A program made the position numbers and the translations under genes. A model generated the notes under the pieces. That model saw only the letters and a list, made by a program, of their open reading frames with translations, did no database searches and had not been told where the DNA came from. 64,000 bases of DNA. Origin: CAZIKF01 sp964539825. GTDB taxonomy: Bacteria; Muiribacteriota; UBA6191. This document shows positions 8,086 to 17,100 of the stretch, piece after piece; within the stretch, counting starts at the first letter, position 1, and each line of letters starts with the position of its first letter. Location: contig CAZIKF010000011.1 in NCBI GenBank assembly GCA_964539825.1, positions 1 to 64,000 of the forward strand. Reading direction: 5' to 3'.

Positions 8086-9078
8086 TTAAAGTTCGAAACT
8101 ACTCTGAATTCTTTCAATTGCTCGCTGGGAAAGTCGATGCTGGTTTCTTTTCAAGAAAGCCTCGGCTATGGTCTTGCTTTCCGAAGTAAGGGAATGATTC
8201 CACTCGTTTATAAGAGTAGAGAGATTGATGAGGAGATCTTTGTTCCACCAGGGCTGGAAGTATTCTGTCTCAGCCCAGAACAGTAGATCACGGGCCGCTT
8301 CACTAAGAGTTTGAATCTGCCCGGCTCCAGCGCTTTGAGGAACCTTTTTGAGAAGCTTCTCAACTTCAGCGCGAAACTTAGGCTGGGTTAGCTTTTTGGC
8401 ATTAACCCGAATATAAGCGGAAACTATTTCCGCGGCAGGTTGAACAGAGGACTCACCTTTGTTCAGGTACTTTAAGAGATATCCTACCTGGGAAGGTTCA
8501 ATACGTCCGCCCCGGATGTGGATGAATTTCAGGAACAAATCCTGGTCAATGAGTTTTGTAGGGATGCCGAGCTTCTTAAATCTCAGCGCTAATCGACCCA
8601 GTTTCTTGACTGGCAGGAAACGGTACTCAATGAATTGATTTAAGAGTTGAAATGGCCAATTGGCTCCCTCATCGGCTGCGCTAAACGCATCCTTGGAGAA
8701 CAGATCCATCAGGGTATTGAAGTAGTCCTCTGAAAATCGACCCTTCCTCGTGGCTACATAGATCCCGATGACGGCATCGCTGTGAGCATCTTCGATTCCA
8801 GCAATGAGGAGTGCCTGGATCAGGTTTAGAAATTGGCCTGTATTGAGTTTACGGGACTGCAGATAGGCGATGGAAGCCAAGTATTTCTCTTCACTGGATA
8901 GGTCGTATACATCGGTAATAAATTCGCTGATACTTCGAGTTTCCTCAGAATCTCCCTGCTGTCCTTGCTGTGCGTAAATTGTATGAAAGTTGGCTACTTT
9001 CTGAAGATTTGCAGCATTGGATATGCTGCTGAAACCTAACAGAAGAGAGAGCATTAAAGTGTTTATTATTGTTTTCAT
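8086..9078 (-). CDS. Exported hypothetical helical-repeat protein
   Basis: The start is placed at the ATG 9078, because GGAGA stands six bases upstream and the product then begins with a clean signal peptide (MKTIINTLMLSLLLGFSSIS, cleaved near SNAA). The frame is open 23 codons further upstream but that extension would bury the signal. The mature protein (about 310 residues) is helical, with regularly spaced leucines like a TPR or HEAT-type solenoid (for example LNLIQALLIAGIEDAHSDA and RLALRFKKLGIPTK). No enzyme motif is visible and I do not recognise the family. It is convergent with the exported protein ending at 8072, only 13 bases away. Confidence 0.65.
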   Translation of the reverse strand: MKTIINTLMLSLLLGFSSISNAANLQKVANFHTIYAQQGQQGDSEETRSISEFITDVYDLSSEEKYLASIAYLQSRKLNTGQFLNLIQALLIAGIEDAHSDAVIGIYVATRKGRFSEDYFNTLMDLFSKDAFSAADEGANWPFQLLNQFIEYRFLPVKKLGRLALRFKKLGIPTKLIDQDLFLKFIHIRGGRIEPSQVGYLLKYLNKGESSVQPAAEIVSAYIRVNAKKLTQPKFRAEVEKLLKKVPQSAGAGQIQTLSEAARDLLFWAETEYFQPWWNKDLLINLSTLINEWNHSLTSESKTIAEAFLKRNQHRLSQRAIERIQSSFEL

Positions 9079-9178
9079 GATTTCTCCATTTATTTCTTGT
9101 GATATTTTTGAGCCGCACAAGATTACAAACAAAGCAATCAAAGTCAAGGGGTAGATTGTATTTTTTCCCTAAAGGGAG

Positions 9179-9775
9179 TTAAAACTTTGATCCGGGTTCT
9201 TTCAGGAACTGAACCTCTTCGGGAGTAGATTCTCTGGATAAAATCTCATTTCGGTGGGGGAAGCGAGAGAATCTCTCGATAACCTCACGGTGCTTTAGGG
9301 CATACTCAAGGTTGTGATCCACATGCCCGGAGACTTCTCCCTGTAGCTCCTCACGAAGCTTTTTGAACTGTTCAACACATTCGTTTTGATCACAAAGGTC
9401 CTCAGAGTGCATCAAAGGCATATAGAAAAATACCCGTCCATCAAGAAACAGTTCTCGATCCATGTTGAGGTCAAGTCCTTCCCTGACAACTCTCAGTGAA
9501 AGTAGGTCTGAATCAAACATGCCTGGCTGGCCTCGAAACATATTGCGGGAAAACTGATCCAGGACAAGAAGATAAGCCAGTCGGGACGAACTATTTTCCA
9601 GCCAGTTGTTGTTCTCAGACTTTAGAATTCCTTCATGGGCAGGAAGAAAAAGTTTGCGAATTTTTTCATCAAACTCTGGGTTCTTCTGAAACCAGCACTT
9701 TCTATGCTGGGCATCGGATCGCCCAAAATCATCCAGGTCGCCGAACCAGAATTGGAGAATATCTCTGTAGTCCAT
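9179..9775 (-). CDS. DUF924 family protein
   Basis: 198 residues with the DUF924 hallmarks: an N-terminal ILQFWFGDL, then KCWFQKNPEFDEKIRKLF, SSRLAYLLVLDQFSRNMFRG (about 63-82) and FFYMPLMHSEDLCDQ (about 112-126). Length is normal for the family (about 180-200). Members are soluble helical, TPR-like proteins found across proteobacteria and eukaryotes. Their biochemical role is not established. It lies ten bases downstream of msrAB on the same strand and may be co-transcribed with it. Confidence 0.85.
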   Translation of the reverse strand: MDYRDILQFWFGDLDDFGRSDAQHRKCWFQKNPEFDEKIRKLFLPAHEGILKSENNNWLENSSSRLAYLLVLDQFSRNMFRGQPGMFDSDLLSLRVVREGLDLNMDRELFLDGRVFFYMPLMHSEDLCDQNECVEQFKKLREELQGEVSGHVDHNLEYALKHREVIERFSRFPHRNEILSRESTPEEVQFLKEPGSKF

Positions 9776-9785
9776 GGTTATTCCC

Positions 9786-10922
9786 TTACTGAAAAAGTTT
9801 CAAGTATTCCCCGAACCCTTCTTCCTGGAGCTTTTCCCTGGGGATGAATCTCAGGGCGGCTGAGTTGATACAATAACGCAGTCCGCCTGGCTCAGGTCCA
9901 TCATTGAAAAGATGACCCAGGTGGGAATCTCCGTGCTTACTTCGAACTTCAATGCGCAGCATTCCAAATGTGCTGTCTCTCAACTCTACAAGATGATCCT
10001 TTACCAGGGGCAGGAAAAAGGAAGGCCAACCCGTTCCTGATTTGAATTTATGCGTTGAGGAAAAGAGCGGTTCATTACTGACTACATCCACGTAGATCCC
10101 AGCTCTCTTATTATCATAGAACTCATTTCTGAAGGGAAGTTCCGTCGCGTCTTCCTGGGTCACTCTATATTGCAGGTCTGAGAGCTTTTCACGCAGGACT
10201 TCATCGCCAGGCTTTTTGTAGACGGGCACTCTAAGATTAGTTTTCTTAACAGTCCTTTTTTTGGGGGGATCATTTTGCCAGTGCTTCTTAAGAAATCCAA
10301 CACGTCCGGATCCTTTTTTATAGGCGTAATAATGGGTAGGGTTCTTCTGGTAATAATCCTGGTGGTAACTTTCTGCAGGATAGAATTTCTGAAAAGGTAA
10401 GATCTCCGTGACTATTTTTGAACTAAACTTTTTCGTTTGCTCCAAGGTAGCTTTGGACCCTTCTGCCTGATTCTTTTGTTTTTTATCATGGTAGAAAATG
10501 GCAGTAGTATAGTGATGGCCTCTATCAGCAAATTGCCCGCCTGGGTCGGTTGGGTTAATCTGTCTCCAAAAAATTTCTAAGAGGTCTGGGTAGGAAATTG
10601 CTTGATCATCGAAAAATACCTGTACCGCTTCTTTATGGGAGGTCCTCCCATAGGCTACCTGTTTGTAGGATGGGCTCTCCTCCTTCCCTCCGCTGAAGCC
10701 GCTGATCACCGCCTTGACTCCGTCTAGCTTCTCAAAAGGCTCCTCCATACACCAGAAGCATCCTCCGGCAAAAGTTGCCTTTGAAAAAGAGTCTAAATTA
10801 GCGGGAATCTCAGGTTGGGAAGGTCCCTTGCTTCGATCAGGCAGGAGGAATTCAGAAGAAAATCTGACAAGGGTCAGGGAAAAAACTAAGAAGAGAAGAA
10901 GATAAATCAGGTTTTTCATCAT
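9786..10922 (-). CDS. msrAB: Fused peptide methionine sulfoxide reductase MsrA-MsrB, exported or membrane-anchored
   Basis: 378 residues. The N-terminus (3-30) is a hydrophobic signal or anchor. The MsrA domain (about 45-205) carries the catalytic motif GGCFWC, reducing the S-epimer of methionine sulfoxide. The MsrB domain (about 245-375) has GTGWPSF, HLGHLFNDGP and the catalytic cysteine in RYCINS, reducing the R-epimer. The paired CxxC zinc sites of many MsrB proteins are absent, which is the known zinc-free subtype. The N-terminal signal suggests repair of oxidised periplasmic proteins, as in other exported MsrAB fusions. Two adjacent ATG codons at 10922 and 10919 could serve as start. Confidence 0.93.
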   Translation of the reverse strand: MMKNLIYLLLFLVFSLTLVRFSSEFLLPDRSKGPSQPEIPANLDSFSKATFAGGCFWCMEEPFEKLDGVKAVISGFSGGKEESPSYKQVAYGRTSHKEAVQVFFDDQAISYPDLLEIFWRQINPTDPGGQFADRGHHYTTAIFYHDKKQKNQAEGSKATLEQTKKFSSKIVTEILPFQKFYPAESYHQDYYQKNPTHYYAYKKGSGRVGFLKKHWQNDPPKKRTVKKTNLRVPVYKKPGDEVLREKLSDLQYRVTQEDATELPFRNEFYDNKRAGIYVDVVSNEPLFSSTHKFKSGTGWPSFFLPLVKDHLVELRDSTFGMLRIEVRSKHGDSHLGHLFNDGPEPGGLRYCINSAALRFIPREKLQEEGFGEYLKLFQ

Positions 10923-10930
10923 TTCGATTC

Positions 10931-10963
10931 TATGCCCAAACGCATTTGGTTTGTCCAGATTCC
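10931..10963. repeat. Short dispersed repeat, copy 1 (partner at 42347-42379)
   Basis: TATGCCCAAACGCATTTGGT and the following 13 bases match 42347-42379 with about six differences in 33 positions, same orientation. This copy is just upstream of msrAB; the other is at the 3' end of the tetR gene. It is a possible small dispersed repeat of this genome. Confidence 0.4.
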
Positions 10964-11153
10964 TTTGCTCACCCTTCTATTGTACAAAAACATCTCAGAA
11001 AGAGTGAGACATGGCAAATTTGGAATTCACATTAATTCCCTTAACAGCGCGATTCATACAAGTCCCCTATTTTAACGCCGATGAGAAGAAAAGGGGCTTT
11101 GTACCCTCTTCGAAAGAGGTCCAGATTTACACTTTGAGCGCTGAACTTAAACT

Positions 11154-12635
11154 ATGGCCGAAACACAGCATGATCCACCGATTGAAGAGAGCCTGCTTCA
11201 GGCAGTTTTTCAATCCCTTGATAATCGGCATCTAAACCAGACCATTAGTGCTCTCGATGGGCCAACTCTAAAGGCCCTGGTAGATAGGGCTAATGAGCAG
11301 CAGCAGGCGGAAAAGCTTCTAGAGCCCCTTTCCAAGAAGAATTTGGCCAAGGTCTTATCCACGGATTTTCCCGCTGCCAGTGCTGAACTGCTTCAGCAAT
11401 TACCAGAAAAGGACCAGGTCAAATTACTGCAGAAAATCTCTCCAACCCTGGGTGCTACCATATTGGAGAGATTTCCTGATGATCGTGCTTCTAGAATCTT
11501 TGAAATGCTGGTGGATCGTCAATTGGACACTAGCGTCGCACTGATTAAAAAGCTTAGAACAGATACATGGGTGGATTTGGTTCAATCCCTTTCACCTGCT
11601 CATCGCTCGCTCGTGCTGGAAGCCCTGGAACCAGAGGACTACTCTGTAGCCGAGGAGTTGATGTCCTTTTCTCCAGACACGGCCGGCGGGCTCATGCATA
11701 AAGAGTTCATCGCTATCCACGGACGCTTTACTACCGCTGACATAGTTCGTCATCTGCGCAGGCATGCGCGCAAATATTCAGGCTACTTCACCAGGTACTT
11801 CTTCGTAGTTGGATCCATGAATGATCTCCAGGGTGTAGTAAGTCTTGAGCAAATTCTCTTTGGAGAGGCAAAAAAGCGAGTGAAGGAACTTGCCAAAGAA
11901 ATCTCTCTGACAGTAGAGCCAGCAGAGTCCGCAGATCACCTGGTGCGGCTATTTCGAACTCATGGTTTTGCCGCCATTCCAGTAGTCGATGAGGAAAGAA
12001 AACTTCTTGGAATCGTTACGCAGGACACTGCTCTTAAACACGCGGAGACATCTTCTGAGGGTAAACTCTTGAAAATGGCTGGGATCGTAGCGGGAGAAGA
12101 ATTTCGTGATATGCCCTTTAGAGCCCGAAGTTGGAACCGACTTTCCTGGCTGTCAGTGAATATCTTCCTCAATCTACTGGCTGCCAGTGTGATCGCGGCG
12201 CATACCGATGTGATTCAGGCCGTTGTGGTCCTTGCGGTCTTCTTACCCATCATATCAGATATGAGCGGTTGTGCCGGAAACCAGGCTATTGCTGTGAGTA
12301 TCCGAGAACTCTCCCTGGAGCGGCTCAAACCCGAGCAGTTTTTACAGGTTCTAAAGAAGGAGTGTTCAGTGGGAATTGTTAATGGACTCATCTTAGGTTT
12401 GCTGATCGGTTCCATTGCCTTTCTCTGGTATGACCGGCCAATCCTGGGAGTAGTAGTGGGACTGTCGTTGTGGCTCAATACTTTTTTTGCGGTATGTCTA
12501 GGAGGCTTAACCCCGCTTGCGTTACGGAAAATGGGAAAAGACCCCGCTCTTGCGTCAGGGCCTATTCTTACCACTCTCACTGACTTGTGCGGTTTTCTAA
12601 TTCTGCTAAGCCTGGCCAGCCAATTGCTCAGATAA
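11154..12635 (+). CDS. mgtE: MgtE-family magnesium transporter
   Basis: 493 residues with the MgtE plan. The N-terminal superhelical domain (about 20-160) has repeated leucine-rich helices (LQQLPEKDQVKLLQKISP, FPDDRASRIFEML). It is followed by a CBS pair (about 165-300, FAAIPVVDEERKLLGIVTQD) and five membrane segments (about 330-490), including VLAVFLPIISDMSGCAGNQA, close to the pore motif of the family. MgtE is a Mg2+-gated channel that imports Mg2+, and possibly other divalent ions, when cytosolic Mg2+ is low. The first ATG of the conserved frame is at 11154; there is no strong ribosome-binding site. The 230-bp leader shows no Mg2+ riboswitch that I recognise. Confidence 0.93.
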   Translation: MAETQHDPPIEESLLQAVFQSLDNRHLNQTISALDGPTLKALVDRANEQQQAEKLLEPLSKKNLAKVLSTDFPAASAELLQQLPEKDQVKLLQKISPTLGATILERFPDDRASRIFEMLVDRQLDTSVALIKKLRTDTWVDLVQSLSPAHRSLVLEALEPEDYSVAEELMSFSPDTAGGLMHKEFIAIHGRFTTADIVRHLRRHARKYSGYFTRYFFVVGSMNDLQGVVSLEQILFGEAKKRVKELAKEISLTVEPAESADHLVRLFRTHGFAAIPVVDEERKLLGIVTQDTALKHAETSSEGKLLKMAGIVAGEEFRDMPFRARSWNRLSWLSVNIFLNLLAASVIAAHTDVIQAVVVLAVFLPIISDMSGCAGNQAIAVSIRELSLERLKPEQFLQVLKKECSVGIVNGLILGLLIGSIAFLWYDRPILGVVVGLSLWLNTFFAVCLGGLTPLALRKMGKDPALASGPILTTLTDLCGFLILLSLASQLLR

Positions 12636-12679
12636 TCAACTCTAAGCGGCTCAGAGGCGGGATCAGGGGCGGTGTACTT

Positions 12680-12781
12680 ATGTTTCGCTTGATGGGAAGC
12701 GGTGCGGGGCTAAGCGTTGGCTACATTATCATCATGTTTTGGGGGTTGCTCGGGGTGGGATGGATATTTTGGACAATTTGA
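12680..12781 (+). CDS. Possible small single-pass membrane protein (33 aa)
   Basis: The frame MFRLMGSGAGLSVGYIII... to GWIFWTI encodes 33 residues with one glycine-rich hydrophobic segment of about 23 residues. A purine-rich GGGGCGG stands about eight bases upstream of the ATG. It lies in the gap after mgtE on the same strand. No homologue is recognised, and it may be a chance frame. Confidence 0.3.
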   Translation: MFRLMGSGAGLSVGYIIIMFWGLLGVGWIFWTI

Positions 12782-12915
12782 CTACCCTTTGTTCTGCTCA
12801 TCATAGGTTGATTCATCATAAACGAGATCTAGAGGATTTGGGTGTTTTGAATAAAGAATGAGCACCGTGAGGTTGGTCCCTCGCCGGCGCTCGCTGGTTC
12901 TTGCTCCCGCAAAGA

Positions 12916-13446
12916 TTAGGCCGTGTTTTGATCTGAGAAGAGTCTTTGCATTTCTTTGATGCGTTCTAGTTCTTCCGGGGTTCTTTCCTGGATGGTCTCT
13001 TCTTGAACCTGGGTAGGTTTGGTTGGAGAGGGCTTTTCATCCACAATTGGGACTTCGGCTCCGTCATTGACTCCTCCGCTTCCTCCGCCCACGAAGAAGT
13101 CATCCTCTCCTCCTTCCGAGCCATCGGCAGTGGTTCCGGTACCGTCAACTGGAAATTCAGGAATTTCTTCCACTGTAGTTATGCCAGGAGCGCTGGAGTT
13201 TGAATCACTGAACGGCAGGGAAGTTCCCAGGTTAGGGGTGCTAATGTTTTCAAACCCCTGATCTAAGGGGACCCCGCTAATTTGATTGGATTGCTCAACT
13301 CCGCTCATGGTGTTGGTATCGGGACCGAAGTTCAGGGCTTTTTCCAGGCGGTTGGGGTCAGGGGGATTGGCCTGGTTGCCTCCGCCGCATCCTAGAAGAC
13401 CGATGCTGGCAAGTATTATGAGACCGAATTCTATTTTCCTTTTCAT
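12916..13446 (-). CDS. Putative lipoprotein, low complexity
   Basis: 176 residues. A signal peptide with the lipobox LLGC (residues 17-20) is followed by a glycine-rich stretch (GGGNQANPP). The mature part is acidic and largely disordered, with Ser/Thr/Gly/Pro-rich regions and GGEDDFFVGGGSGG. It ends in a short charged helix (about 152-170, ERTPEELERIKEMQRLF). It is expected to be lipid-anchored to the outer or inner membrane. No family is recognised. It is upstream of nothing obvious but shares strand and neighbourhood with the next exported protein (13498-13998), so the two could form a small surface operon. Confidence 0.7.
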   Translation of the reverse strand: MKRKIEFGLIILASIGLLGCGGGNQANPPDPNRLEKALNFGPDTNTMSGVEQSNQISGVPLDQGFENISTPNLGTSLPFSDSNSSAPGITTVEEIPEFPVDGTGTTADGSEGGEDDFFVGGGSGGVNDGAEVPIVDEKPSPTKPTQVQEETIQERTPEELERIKEMQRLFSDQNTA

Positions 13447-13497
13447 GATTTTTTCCTCGTTCCTTATTCAATTTAATTCCAGATAGATTTCCGATGC

Positions 13498-13998
13498 TTA
13501 GATTTTGAGTCCAGCCATGAGAGGGTCTTCAGTTTTAATTTTCTTCCCGACTTGCTTTATGCTTTCGACTTCAATGATTTCTGCTTCCGGTTCGGATTGA
13601 GATTGGGGCGGATCGATGAGCATTCTCATGAATCCTTCCCCAAGGGTGGGTTCTCCGATGGATTTCAACTTGATTAGATAAGTGAAGCAGGCTGAGGCTT
13701 CTTTCTCTGGAGCTAGGGTTGTGCACCGTACCAACTCATGAACAGAGGTGGAAAGTAATTGGACCTGCCCCATGGTCTCCTCTGGTGAAAGGGCCGGTTT
13801 GTTCTCTCCCTCCGCTTTGATCTGAAGGCTCAGATTGAGGAGTAATTTTTTGGAAAAGTCGAAGAGAAGATGAGATGTGGAGCGTGGTGTATCAACTGCA
13901 GGTGCTGAATCATAAAAACGCGTAGATTCGGAATCATCGGCAAAGCTAAAGCACCCCAGCCCCAATACCAATAAGCTTGATAAGATTGTATTCTTCAT
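13498..13998 (-). CDS. Exported hypothetical protein
   Basis: The start is set at the ATG 13998, where GGAGG lies six bases upstream and the product starts with a signal peptide (MKNTILSSLLVLGLGCFSFA). The longer frame from 14058 lacks this signal at its end and is less likely. The mature protein of about 145 residues is helical in the middle, with two cysteines (RCTTLAPEKEASACF) that could form a disulfide or bind a ligand. The C-terminus is charged. The cysteine in LGLGC could also be a lipobox. Family unknown. Confidence 0.65.
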   Translation of the reverse strand: MKNTILSSLLVLGLGCFSFADDSESTRFYDSAPAVDTPRSTSHLLFDFSKKLLLNLSLQIKAEGENKPALSPEETMGQVQLLSTSVHELVRCTTLAPEKEASACFTYLIKLKSIGEPTLGEGFMRMLIDPPQSQSEPEAEIIEVESIKQVGKKIKTEDPLMAGLKI

Positions 13999-14201
13999 TT
14001 TCGACCTCCATCGATCCGTGTTATGGTTCATTCTTAACACTAGGCCTGGTGAGGGCACAGTAGCTCTACAGGGTAGCTTTGTTCTGAAAATTCAAAATAT
14101 TTTTCAGTTCTTAGGGTTGACGCTTTCTAGATAGTCCTTAATTTGGAGGGCTCTAGGAGAAAAGAAAATTCCTACAGAGGTAGGAGTCAGGAAGGTCAGA
14201 G

Positions 14202-15005
14202 ATGTTAAGGTCGATTCTAAAGCTAACTATATTTATTAGCGCAGGTGCCACAGCCTGGGCGGGACCAAATCTTGATGAGATCTTCACGAAGCTATCTCAA
14301 CTCACAGCTAGTATTTCTAATCCTAAAAAACAAGAAACCCTACAGGGACGGCTGGTTCTTGTCCTGGGGGATGCCGGCCGCTATGCACAAGCGAAAGAAG
14401 AGGCCTTTAAAATAACTGAACCCATCATGCAGAGCAAGATGCTTCAATATGTAGCCATGAATTACGCCCTAACTCTCAGGCATCAGGAGGCTCTTGAAAT
14501 TGTCAAAAAAATCCCTCTCTCAAATTACAGTATTCCTATTTATCTCAGAATTGCCCGTGTCTTCCATCTCATCGGAGTAGAGGGGGAAGTTGGCTCACTT
14601 CTTGAGAAAGCCAAGGAAGAAGCTGATTCCCTGGGTATCCCCAATTGGGAAAGCTCTTATCTGGCCGAAGTTGCAGAAGCTTATGCTTATTGCGGAGAAA
14701 TGGACAAGGCTTTGAAAATTGCCGTAAGGCTCAAAGTTGCTCGGGATAAAGCCGGAACCCTGGCAGCCCTGAGCGCTTACTACGAGAATTATGGTCGTGA
14801 CGAGGATGCGGCTGAAGTTTTGCAAATTGCTATGGAGATAGCACAGAAGGCCTACGGAGCTGCTGAAAAGGCTGATATTCTCATGCAGATCACACTGGGA
14901 TATGAAGGTGTGGCACAACCCCCCAAGGATGATGAAGAAATTCTAAAGTCTTATAGACAAGAGATCTACCAGGAGTTGTACCGAGACGAAAAGAATCTGG
15001 ACTAA
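14202..15005 (+). CDS. Exported TPR-like repeat protein
   Basis: 267 residues beginning with a signal peptide (MLRSILKLTIFISAGATAWA). The remainder is a solenoid of helix pairs of about 34 residues with TPR-like spacing: GDAGRYAQAKEEAFKI, LRHQEALEIVKKI, AEAYAYCGEMDKALKIAVRL and YYENYGRDEDAAEVLQIA. TPR proteins usually act as protein-binding scaffolds; the partner is not evident here. The stop codon overlaps the convergent GFA-type gene by four bases. No clear terminator separates them. Confidence 0.75.
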   Translation: MLRSILKLTIFISAGATAWAGPNLDEIFTKLSQLTASISNPKKQETLQGRLVLVLGDAGRYAQAKEEAFKITEPIMQSKMLQYVAMNYALTLRHQEALEIVKKIPLSNYSIPIYLRIARVFHLIGVEGEVGSLLEKAKEEADSLGIPNWESSYLAEVAEAYAYCGEMDKALKIAVRLKVARDKAGTLAALSAYYENYGRDEDAAEVLQIAMEIAQKAYGAAEKADILMQITLGYEGVAQPPKDDEEILKSYRQEIYQELYRDEKNLD

Positions 15006-15424
15006 GAGGTCCCGTCAGGGCCATTGTAGCCCTGTATTTCCTGGATGTTGCGCTCCCAATTCTGACCATCAAAGGCAATCGTCCGAACTGACTTTAGATC
15101 AATCTTATCCAGGCATCGAAAATTCACCGAATAACCGTCTGGGTGGGATTTGGGTATATAAAAGGCCGAGATCCCACAGAGCTTACAGAAGTAGTGCCTC
15201 GCCAAGCCTGACCCGAAGCGGTAGGTGGAGAGTTCATTTTCACCATCTAAAAGCTGAAAACATTCAGCCGGAACAATCAGGTGCAGATATCCTTTTTTCT
15301 TACAGATAGAACAATTGCATTCTATTGCTTCCGTGAAATCCGAATAGACCTCAAAGCGAATCGCACCGCAATGGCAGCCCCCGGTTTTCCAATGTGAGGT
15401 TGAAGAAGAATGAGGAATTGGCAT
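15002..15424 (-). CDS. GFA/CENP-V-type zinc protein
   Basis: 140 residues with the cysteine pattern of the Gfa family: GGCHCGAIRFE (about 15-25), CNCSICKKKG (about 38-47) and YFCKLCGISAF (about 87-97). These six or seven cysteines bind two zinc ions in the beta-sandwich fold. The name derives from glutathione-dependent formaldehyde activation, but many members have no proven enzyme function. The length is typical. It is convergent with the TPR-like gene, overlapping its stop by four bases. Confidence 0.88.
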   Translation of the reverse strand: MPIPHSSSTSHWKTGGCHCGAIRFEVYSDFTEAIECNCSICKKKGYLHLIVPAECFQLLDGENELSTYRFGSGLARHYFCKLCGISAFYIPKSHPDGYSVNFRCLDKIDLKSVRTIAFDGQNWERNIQEIQGYNGPDGTS

Positions 15425-15494
15425 GGTAAATATGATGAGATTATCTCATAATCTACTATGCTAGTCCGGTCAGATTAGAAAGGGAGTGGAAAAA

Positions 15495-15974
15495 ATGTCC
15501 CGAGTACTTGGAATTAATGTTGCGCCAGTTCATAAAGAGACCATGGAACCGGTGGAGGAAGCTGAAGCCATAGAAAAGTGTGGATTAGCCGGGGATCGCT
15601 ATTGCCAGGATCCTGGTCAAAATCAAGATTCCAATCCAGGTGCCCTGACACTGATTGAGTCGGAGGCATTGCACGCACTTTATCAAGAGCACGGTATCAG
15701 ACTTGAGCATCATGAAACCCGTCGGAACATATTGACTCAAGGTGTGCGGCTCAATGATCTGGTGGATCAAGAGTTCTTACTGGGACAGGTTTTAGTTCGC
15801 GGTACTGAATGGTGTGAACCCTGCCGTTATCTTGAGGGAAGAACCAGGCCGGGTGTCTTGAAAGGACTGGCCAATCGGGGGGGGCTTCGGGCCGAAATTT
15901 TAAAAGGAGGGATCATCTCAAAGGGAGATCCCATCACTTTACCCCATCAAAGTAGACTGGATAAGCTTATGTAG
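15495..15974 (+). CDS. MOSC domain protein
   Basis: The start is chosen at the ATG 15495, with AGGGAG eight bases upstream; an in-frame GTG at 15486 is the alternative. About 159 residues form a single MOSC domain: GINVAP, GLAGDRYCQ, GALTLIESEAL, ETRRNILTQG and the cysteine-bearing EWCEPCRYLE. MOSC domains occur at the C-terminus of molybdenum cofactor sulfurases and in stand-alone reductase components that use molybdenum cofactor. The cysteine may ligate molybdenum or carry a persulfide. Molybdoenzyme genes elsewhere in this window make a molybdenum link reasonable. The 3' end overlaps the convergent argE-like gene by 36 bases. Confidence 0.85.
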   Translation: MSRVLGINVAPVHKETMEPVEEAEAIEKCGLAGDRYCQDPGQNQDSNPGALTLIESEALHALYQEHGIRLEHHETRRNILTQGVRLNDLVDQEFLLGQVLVRGTEWCEPCRYLEGRTRPGVLKGLANRGGLRAEILKGGIISKGDPITLPHQSRLDKLM

Positions 15975-17099
15975 GGAGATTGCATAGCTGGTAAGTTCCC
16001 TCTCACTGACATGCTCATCAGGTTGGTGGGCCTGGCGAATACTTCCTGGTCCACACACAAAGGACGGGATGCCCAGGTCTTGTAAAATGCCGGCTTCGGT
16101 AGCAAAACACACAGCCTCAGCATCGGGTGAATCAAAGGTGGTTTTCAGAAACTCGAGTTCAGATTTCTCTAACTCAGAATGAAATGCCGGAACACGTACC
16201 AGGCTTCTATGCTGAGTCTGCAATCCGGGTCTGTCAGTTTCGCAAAGCTTCCTGAGACTTTGTTCAATTCCCTCGTTCAAAGCCGCCGGATCCTGAGATG
16301 GCAGTGACCTCACTTCCCAATCCAGACAGCAATGTTGGGCTATGATATTGATGGCGTTACCGCCCTGGATTTTACCGAGATTCCAGGTGCTCAAAGGGGG
16401 GTCAAATCCGCTATCTTTTTCCATGGGGATCAACTCAGGAATTTTGTCGATGAAGCGAGAGCACCACTCAATAGCGTTCAGTCCCAGCGATGTCTGGCTG
16501 GAATGGGCCGGGACTCCTTCAAAGGAGGTACGAAAAACCTCGATGCCTTTGTGCCGGTTTACGATTTTTCCATTGGTGGGTTCCCCAATTACTGCGAATC
16601 TACAATTAGCCAGGGAGTCGAGTAGCGAATCCTCTCTAAGGGCAGTGGTTAACTCCAAAGCCCCCAGGCAGCCTACTTCCTCGTCATAGGTTAAGACCAG
16701 GTGAAGGGGGGAGTGCAGCTTTGTCAAATCGAGCGCTTTGATTTCACAGAGCACTACCGCCAAAAACCCCTTCATGTCGCTTGTGCCGCGACCAAACCAG
16801 TTCTCCCCAATTGGGGAAAGGTTGAACGGATCCGTATTCCATTTCTGCCCTTTTACAGGCACCACATCCGTGTGCCCCGAAAGTAGGACTCCCCCAGGGT
16901 CCTCCGGACCAATGGATGCAACCAGGTTTGCCTTGTTTCCATCCCGGTTGAAAAATCTTCTGGTCCTGAAGCCATGTTCTTGGAGTAACTCCTCTACATA
17001 ATCGATTAGTTCAAGGTTTGATTCGCTGGAGATGGTAGGAAATGAGATGAGCTTGGAGAGGTGCTCAAAGAGAACCCTTGGATCACAGGTCTCACTCAT
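15939..17099 (-). CDS. argE: M20 peptidase, acetylornithine deacetylase type
   Basis: 386 residues, the usual size for ArgE. Di-zinc M20 motifs are present: LLSGHTDVVPV (about 82-92), FGRGTSDMKGFL (about 107-118) with the bridging aspartate, and YDEEVGCLGA (about 144-153) with the catalytic glutamate. The C-terminal zinc histidine is likely in the VCGPGSIRQAHQPDEHV region. The expected reaction is hydrolysis of N2-acetyl-L-ornithine to ornithine and acetate in arginine synthesis. Related M20 deacylases cannot be excluded because no other arg genes are near. It lies one base from the aldehyde dehydrogenase gene upstream, pointing to co-transcription. Confidence 0.8.
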   Translation of the reverse strand: MSETCDPRVLFEHLSKLISFPTISSESNLELIDYVEELLQEHGFRTRRFFNRDGNKANLVASIGPEDPGGVLLSGHTDVVPVKGQKWNTDPFNLSPIGENWFGRGTSDMKGFLAVVLCEIKALDLTKLHSPLHLVLTYDEEVGCLGALELTTALREDSLLDSLANCRFAVIGEPTNGKIVNRHKGIEVFRTSFEGVPAHSSQTSLGLNAIEWCSRFIDKIPELIPMEKDSGFDPPLSTWNLGKIQGGNAINIIAQHCCLDWEVRSLPSQDPAALNEGIEQSLRKLCETDRPGLQTQHRSLVRVPAFHSELEKSELEFLKTTFDSPDAEAVCFATEAGILQDLGIPSFVCGPGSIRQAHQPDEHVSERELTSYAISLHKLIQSTLMG

Positions 17100-17100
17100 C

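Noticed and set aside
10990..11153. Possible Mg2+ riboswitch in the mgtE leader
   Set aside because: A small CCCCT/AGGGG stem exists, but nothing resembles the conserved M-box core, and no ribosome-binding site is masked.
12850..12905. GC-rich stretch with CGCCGGCG near the lipoprotein 3' end as a terminator
   Set aside because: The stem pairing is irregular and no T-tract follows in the required direction.
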